In this document: in pieces, positions 58,798 through 64,000 of the stretch
How positions within the stretch are numbered: the stretch's first letter is position 1
Layout: the number at the start of each line of letters is the position of its first letter
Assembly: GCF_035582795.1 (NCBI RefSeq)
Contig: NC_134371.1
Coordinates: 45,735,001 to 45,799,000, forward strand
Reading direction: 5' to 3'
DNA: 64,000 nt
DNA from: Mycteria americana
Lineage: Eukaryota; Chordata; Aves; Ciconiiformes; Ciconiidae
The notes under the pieces: model-generated
Told to the model about the DNA's origin: nothing
Databases searched by the model: none
Seen by the model: only the letters and a program-made list of their open reading frames with translations
Program-made: the position numbers and the translations under genes

Positions 58798-58889
58798 CTA
58801 TTCATTCTTAATGCAGACCATATCCTTTGGTTTAGTAAGGCTCTTCACTTCATCCAGTAGTCTTTTAGGTGTCAAAATATGAGTAGAAC
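58798..58889 (-). CDS. STXBP3: STXBP3 terminal coding exon
   Basis: The acceptor tcttttgtcag precedes two bases that complete Gly, then [20 protein letters not shown], then KDMVCIKNE and TAG (58798-58800). STH-LTPK-LLD is the conserved end of SM proteins. Confidence 0.95.
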
Positions 58890-61800
58890 CTGACAAAAGA
58901 ACATATGTATTAACTGTATCAGTCTGAAATTCTGACATTCTTTCTTTAAAAAAAAAACAGTTACATGTCAATGTTTTTTACTGTACCCGGAAAACTGAAA
59001 AGTACAACAGTTCAAAGTGTTTTTATGTGTTACCATATAAAGTGTCATCATATAAATATAAATGTCACCATTAGGTAGGCAGCGTCCCTCTTCCACACAC
59101 TGAGACATCCCAACATCCAGATTAGGACTCTTACTTTGGATACAAGTTTCAAGTCCCTGCTCTGCCCAGTTTGAAACATAGGCTTGAACCTGGGCCACTT
59201 CCGCTGTATGTAATTGCCCCAGCCTGCAAGAAATCTGCCCGTTCTGTGAAAGGCTGACTTAATGACAGGCTTTATCCTAGAATCAATAAATCATCTGGAC
59301 TGAAGATTATCACAAACAGTAGTTTTCCACAGAAATACCAGTTACAGAAAATTGGCTTTTACTGACTAACATTTCCTTGAAAAATTTGCAACAAATTCCA
59401 AGTCTGGAGCAGCAAAGAAAATCCTTATTCTTCTTCAGGAGTGCACAACTACCTCTCTTGTTCTCCGAGAGTGATTATAACTTCTGCCATGCAGGGCCAC
59501 CCTACAGTTATAAAGGGAACTCTTAACTGTTTAAGATTAGGGCTGCCTTGAAATCTTTAGTTTTAATAGTGTCAATCTGAATGGGATAATATTCCTTGAG
59601 TTTTGAATCAGGAATACAGGAAAATTTCATCTTGCAGTAAGCTGCATGGAAATTTGGCAATTATCACCTTCCCTCAGAAATCAGGATTACAACAAAACTA
59701 CAAGAACCATCTCTAAACAAAAGGGAAGATGGTGCTGTGGTTAGCACTAGATACTACAGTGAGAGAGTGACCTACACTAAACATGGTATTGTAAACAAGT
59801 CTCAGATGAAGAAACAGTCTTGTTAAACTCCATTCCTGTTGTCCTGGTCTTTCCATTGCAACTCGAAACTAGGACCAGCTTTAAACCTACCTCAACCACC
59901 ATCAATGAAACCAGCAAACAAAAAATAAACCAAAAAACTAGCCACACACACAAACACACCTACAACACCCCCCACTATTTTGAGGTAACAGACTCTAGAT
60001 CTCAGAATTGAGGTTGTCATTGCTTTAGGGAAGAATATTTATTTATTTAAAATTATGGTAGATAGATTTAATCCTTTTTGAAACTCAAAACTAAGTTTAA
60101 TTTCCAGACATAGGCACCTCAAGCAATTTAGAATGCTTTAGATGACCCTGCACCCAGACACCAGCTGCCACTGCAGGTGGATACAGGTCTCTGGTAAGGT
60201 TCTATATTTAGGAGCTCTGTTTTGATATATTCATATATGCAAATGTTTTAGCACCTAAATTTAAACAACATTACAGGAAATGATTATTTGAAGCACAGCA
60301 GCTGATGGAACAAGCATTTGCTGCCTCTGAAGTATGAACTGAGAGATTACTATCCCAGCTGGTAATTCATGCATTTACTGCTGAATCTTAAGAAGATTAG
60401 GGAGATTACTTCAGTTTTCAGGGCAGAAGCTATAAATCGTCGTGTGGTTTTGTGTACAGTCTCGGAAGAAGCCATGACAAGAACTAGAAGATGTTGCAAA
60501 GTCAACTGAGCTACACTGAAAAAGTTTTTTTTGGTTGGTTTGTTTTATTTGGGGTTTTGGGGTGTTGTTTGTTGGCTTGGGTTTTGTGGGGTTTTTGGGG
60601 GTGGGGGGGGTGTGGTTTTGGGTTTTGTTTGGTTGGGTTTTTTTTAAACATATACTTATCTTCCCTTCCTCCCAAAGTGAGTAATTCTGCACTAGTCTGC
60701 TAGCTTTCCTACTGCTTCCAAAAGCAATGAGAGTAGTAAGTGTAGCTGAAGGTAAAGCACAGGGAAAAGTTTGTGGGGAAACTGTAATGCAAGGAAATAT
60801 AGGTCTGTTTAAATCTTTTTTGCTATCCATCAGGCTACTTAAATAATATATTTCATGACATATATAATGATTATTCATAATATATGTTCACATAATTCAT
60901 GATTCTTCTTCTGTAGAGCATAACTGTATTTATTGTCCTTAATACCTTGTTGCAAAAAAAGCCCAAACATCAAGCCATGTAGATAATACTTCTAAGTGCA
61001 CAGTTTTAAGAAATACACTGGTTATAGTATTAATTTACTGAACCAACTTAGGGAATGTAAGAAAAAAAATCCTTACAGTTTCCAGAAACACATGTAGTAA
61101 ACCCCTACATACCACCCTTTTCCCAAGACAAGCTTACCAATAACAACTTCACAGGACTTGTGGGCTTGAGAAACTTCATAAGCACTGCGCATCTCAGAAT
61201 ATGTGATTCCTCCAATCACAAATATAATCAGTCTTGCACTACTCTTTTGCTCATCTTGATAACTAGCTTTAGGTTTCTGGCGCGCACTGTAAAAGATTTC
61301 ATAAGATGACATTTATATAGCTTTACTGATTGATTTTGGTAAAAGTTATACACTTAACAAGCATTAACAATTTCTGTCATGCAGTTCGTGGTTTGATTAT
61401 AATTTCAGCAAAAGAATTTAGACAAACTGATAATTAAAAGAATTTTAATGCAAACAAGTTAGCACAATACTCAAACTATTCAGTTATCACAAGGGGGAAA
61501 ATAAGTACAAAGCAAAAACCTTGTTGCACACACAGCTCACACACAAAGGACTTCTACTGAGCAGCTTAATTCTGCATGCTGGCCATTCCAGTGGCATTTT
61601 TCATGAGAGGTTCATTTGAAAAAGCTAGAGTCTTAGATTTTTCAGTCTCCAAACATGAACACAATCACTAAAAAAAGATATTTGGCTGTTATCAAATAAG
61701 ATTCAGATAGCTAGGAACAAGAAAAAAAATAAAGCTCTTAAAATAGACTTTCTAACACACATATAGTAATTGCAGATTCAGATTAAGTCATCTGCAGTCC

Positions 61801-63001
61801 TAATCTCTCCTTGCTAGGGTGCCTAAAAGATTCCCAGATTTCAGCAGCCTGTAAGACAGAGATCCAGTTACCACGTACAGGGACTTGCCCTAGTGTTTCC
61901 TTGCATTGATCATCACAGTGCATATCCACAAAGATAAAGACACACCAACAGTTTGGTTAGTAGTGGAAGTAACAAAGCTGTTTTCCTAAGGCCGTGTATA
62001 TATACCTTTTGTCTTTTATTTAGTAAGGTACAAATTCCAATTAAAGTGTCCTTCACATTTAAGATATGCATAATGTTTCCCTCCCTATGAATTCCAGCAT
62101 CTGATTAGCACAATGAGCATTCCTGTGATAGAAACACTCATATCTCTATTCAGCTGTCTCACCATTTAAGTAACACTACCAAAAATGATGAAGCTGTCAG
62201 ATTAGCAGGTATTGGTCATGAGGTTCAAGAGCTAGTAGGATTAAAGAGGGAAAGAAGGGAAATACAAGTTAGTGAGCTAAAAAAAAAAAAAAAATTCCAG
62301 AATCACCTCTCAGTGCTACTCAGTAAGTATGCAAGTACACGGAACACACCATTTCACATTCATTAGCAGAGAATTCATTTCAAGACCTCCAACTTTTCTG
62401 GACTTCTCTAAACCATCCCCTGACAACAGGGGTCAAATGTCTAACAGGCCCATATTCCCTAATAAGAGAGCCTACAGAAGTTGAATTTAACTTACTTAAG
62501 TCATTAACTTTGAGAATGACACCACCACTACCACAGCAGAAATAACTTTCAGAAGAAATGAAAACATTCTTTTTGCCTAAGTCACAGTATGCTGATAATC
62601 CACTCCTGAAACTACTTCACACTAAAAAGCTCAATGGTTTAAACTTCTCATTCTGGGAATATGGAAACGTTACTTCTAACTCTGAAGCAAAAGGGAGATA
62701 CTCCAAATAAAGAGCTGTATATAGCTAAGAAGAGTTATTAAACTAACAACCAAGTTCAGTACGTTTTAGATAAAAATATAGGTTTTACACATTAACGTTA
62801 CCTTATATACGTTATTTCACTGCTTAGTAAGTGCACTTTTATAACACTTTAGAATGTACATGACAAAAATACTGAGAAATAGGTAAATTACATTTCAGGA
62901 AATTAAAGAATTTACCTTACTGCTCCTGAACCATTCCAGGTAGGAGGACACTGGAAACAATAAGGCCAGTCTTTTGAATCTAGTTTGTTTTCTATAGCAT
63001 C
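58798..63001 (-). CDS. STXBP3: STXBP3 (Munc18c), syntaxin-binding protein 3, C-terminal exons
   Basis: Three minus-strand exons, 62916-63001, 61138-61286 and 58798-58889, join in phase and end in TAG. They give the last 108 residues of a Sec1/Munc18 protein of about 590 aa; the rest lies right of the window. STXBP3 binds syntaxin-4 and controls SNARE-mediated exocytosis at the plasma membrane, including GLUT4 vesicle fusion in fat and muscle. The sequence shows [20 protein letters not shown], the SM-family core [39 protein letters not shown], and the tail [11 protein letters not shown]. It converges on AKNAD1 with the solo LTR between them. Confidence 0.95.
58890..61137. other. STXBP3 last intron with a long G/T-rich tract
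   Basis: A 2.2 kb intron. It holds the G/T-rich tract at 60524-60645 and a short CA-rich stretch near 59942-59971. Nothing else recognised. Confidence 0.65.
60524..60645. repeat. G/T-only low-complexity tract (about 122 bp)
   Basis: The plus strand is almost wholly G and T, with many runs of 3-8 G separated by T-runs (for example GGGGTTTTGGGG). It ends in a T8 run. The minus (STXBP3 sense) strand is A/C-rich. At least four G-runs lie close enough for G-quadruplex formation on the plus strand. I see only one exception, in the TTTTATTT interruption. Confidence 0.9.
61138..61286 (-). CDS. STXBP3: STXBP3 penultimate coding exon
   Basis: It reads [20 protein letters not shown], then [20 protein letters not shown], then AHKSCEVVI plus one base of Gly. 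The acceptor is atcttttacag and the donor gtaagc. Confidence 0.95.
61287..62915. other. STXBP3 intron, no recognised feature
   Basis: 1.6 kb of AT-rich intron with an A-run at 62279-62294. Nothing else identified. Confidence 0.6.
62916..63001 (-). CDS. STXBP3: STXBP3 coding exon (third from end)
   Basis: It reads [20 protein letters not shown], then TWNGSGAV plus two bases of Ser. The acceptor is gccctttag and the donor gtaaat. This is the first exon of the gene within the window. Confidence 0.94.
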
Positions 63002-64000
63002 CTAAAGGGCAAAACAAAGACTCACTTTAAACAGCCATGCAGACCTAAAACCCACCAAGTTTCAACTTCCAGTAAGGATATCTAACTGGAATTTAATGCC
63101 AGCACATGCAATTTCTTAGAACCACCAATTGCAAGCAGCATCTCACGAACAGCACTCATCACCATAGGGACTGAGGGGCTTCCATCAGTATTTTGTGTAT
63201 GTGCCACATGTTCATGTCACCTCCTTTTCTTAGCATGTGGAGTGGAACATCTTCCCTTAGGAGAGCTTTTGGATATTTTTGTTTTCCGAAATGCACAGCA
63301 CTGTGAGCTCTCCTACCTAACAAAATACTACACCATGTAATGCTAAAAATTACTACAAGGCGATTGTACATCACAAGGAATTGGAAGTACATATGCTTTC
63401 TCTATAAAGCATAACATTGATTTAACTGTTCAGATTTCACTAGCAGCTTTTAATCTGTAACGACCCCAACATACTTAATTTCTCTACAGCAGTACATGAG
63501 AGAAGTTAGAGCCCCCTGAAGACACAAAAGAACATGTGAAAATCACCAAGAATCTATGAATGACAGCACTGGGTCAGACTAAAGGTCCAGTGAACTCACT
63601 ATTCCGTCTGACATCAGTCACTAACTTATGCTTAGCAAGAGCTTTAAGAACAAAGCAACTACACTTCTGGCAAGTAACATTTTCCAGCCTCTACTGATCT
63701 ACAGTTTAGATTTGAATTACAGTTTAAGGACCCACTGGAGGAAAAACAAAAATCCAGATCTTTAAATTACACTAAACACTGCCAATCCCAGGACAAGCTG
63801 TTCAGAAAGACTTTGCTGTCACTTTCATTTGCTTCACCTTTAAAACGACCTCCAATAAGGAGCATCACTAACACACAGCAGTCTAATGTTCTATATTAGA
63901 GACAGATTGGAAGCAATCACTTTGCTCGACAAACATATTTAACAAAAGTAACTCAAGATACTATGGAATTTCAAAAGATTGGCTATAACTGCTCACTTGA
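63002..64000. other. STXBP3 intron reaching the window edge
   Basis: I searched the minus strand for the next upstream SM-protein exon and did not find it. Apart from the possible old repeat at 63552-63740, nothing is recognised. Confidence 0.55.
63552..63740 (+). repeat. Possible degenerate interspersed repeat
   Basis: Words such as GGGTCAGACTAAAGGTCCA followed by CCAGCCTCTACTGATCTACA recall a diverged dispersed repeat seen in bird and reptile genomes, perhaps CR1-related. The match is from memory and weak. Confidence 0.35.

Noticed and set aside
60411-60878. Minus-strand 155 aa open frame rich in Pro, Thr, Lys and Asn
   Set aside because: Its composition is just the translated complement of the G/T-rich tract. 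It lies inside an STXBP3 intron with no family similarity.
1-64000. CRISPR arrays, operons, tRNA/rRNA genes, prokaryotic defence or mobile systems
   Set aside because: I saw no regularly spaced repeats, no polycistronic gene runs and no structured RNA genes. All the protein-coding content is spliced vertebrate sequence.

Overview
The window looks like a bird nuclear chromosome. The evidence is intron-rich genes with consensus GT-AG splice sites, CR1 LINE debris, an endogenous-retrovirus solo LTR of a type I know from neoavian birds, one CpG island and otherwise AT-rich low-repeat sequence. The gene order CLCC1 - GPSM2 - AKNAD1 - STXBP3 matches the block on human chromosome 1p13.3. The species cannot be fixed from the sequence. 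The LTR type argues weakly for Neoaves rather than chicken.

Layout from left to right. 1-2160: a minus-strand, 5'-truncated, frameshifted CR1 LINE in a CLCC1 intron. 2774-7268 (+): the last six coding exons of CLCC1, an ER membrane anion-channel protein. 7269-9227: a tail-to-tail 3' region in which CLCC1 (+) and GPSM2 (-) have candidate poly(A) signals only about 35 bp apart. 9228-27517 (-): all fourteen coding exons of GPSM2 (LGN/Pins), giving 663 aa with N-terminal TPRs and four C-terminal GoLoco motifs. A 12.9 kb first intron (27553-40409) leads back to a CpG island. About 40060-41103: a CpG-island promoter that appears shared head-to-head by GPSM2 (-) and AKNAD1 (+). 41672-53791 (+): AKNAD1, 19 coding exons, about 1036 aa, with one 1 kb exon and an AKNA-type coiled-coil domain. 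53792-57800: a gene-free stretch holding a solo LTR with a 5-bp target duplication. 58798-63001 (-): the last three coding exons of STXBP3 (Munc18c), whose 5' part lies beyond the right edge.

How the genes relate. They are independent single-copy housekeeping or cell-biology genes rather than a pathway. Transcription alternates (+ - + -), so the region has one divergent promoter and two convergent 3' ends. CLCC1 acts in the ER membrane. GPSM2 links Galpha-i to NuMA and Inscuteable for spindle orientation. AKNAD1 belongs to the centrosome/microtubule-linked AKNA family. STXBP3 is a syntaxin-4-binding SM protein. I rebuilt all four gene models by hand from splice sites and reading-frame continuity. 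Nearly every junction closes in phase and the exceptions are flagged.

I found no CRISPR array, operon, tRNA/rRNA gene or novel multi-gene system. The best leads are structural: a 32-bp perfect palindrome in GPSM2 intron 1, a long G/T-rich tract in the last STXBP3 intron, overlapping convergent 3' ends, and one AKNAD1 exon with an ambiguous end.
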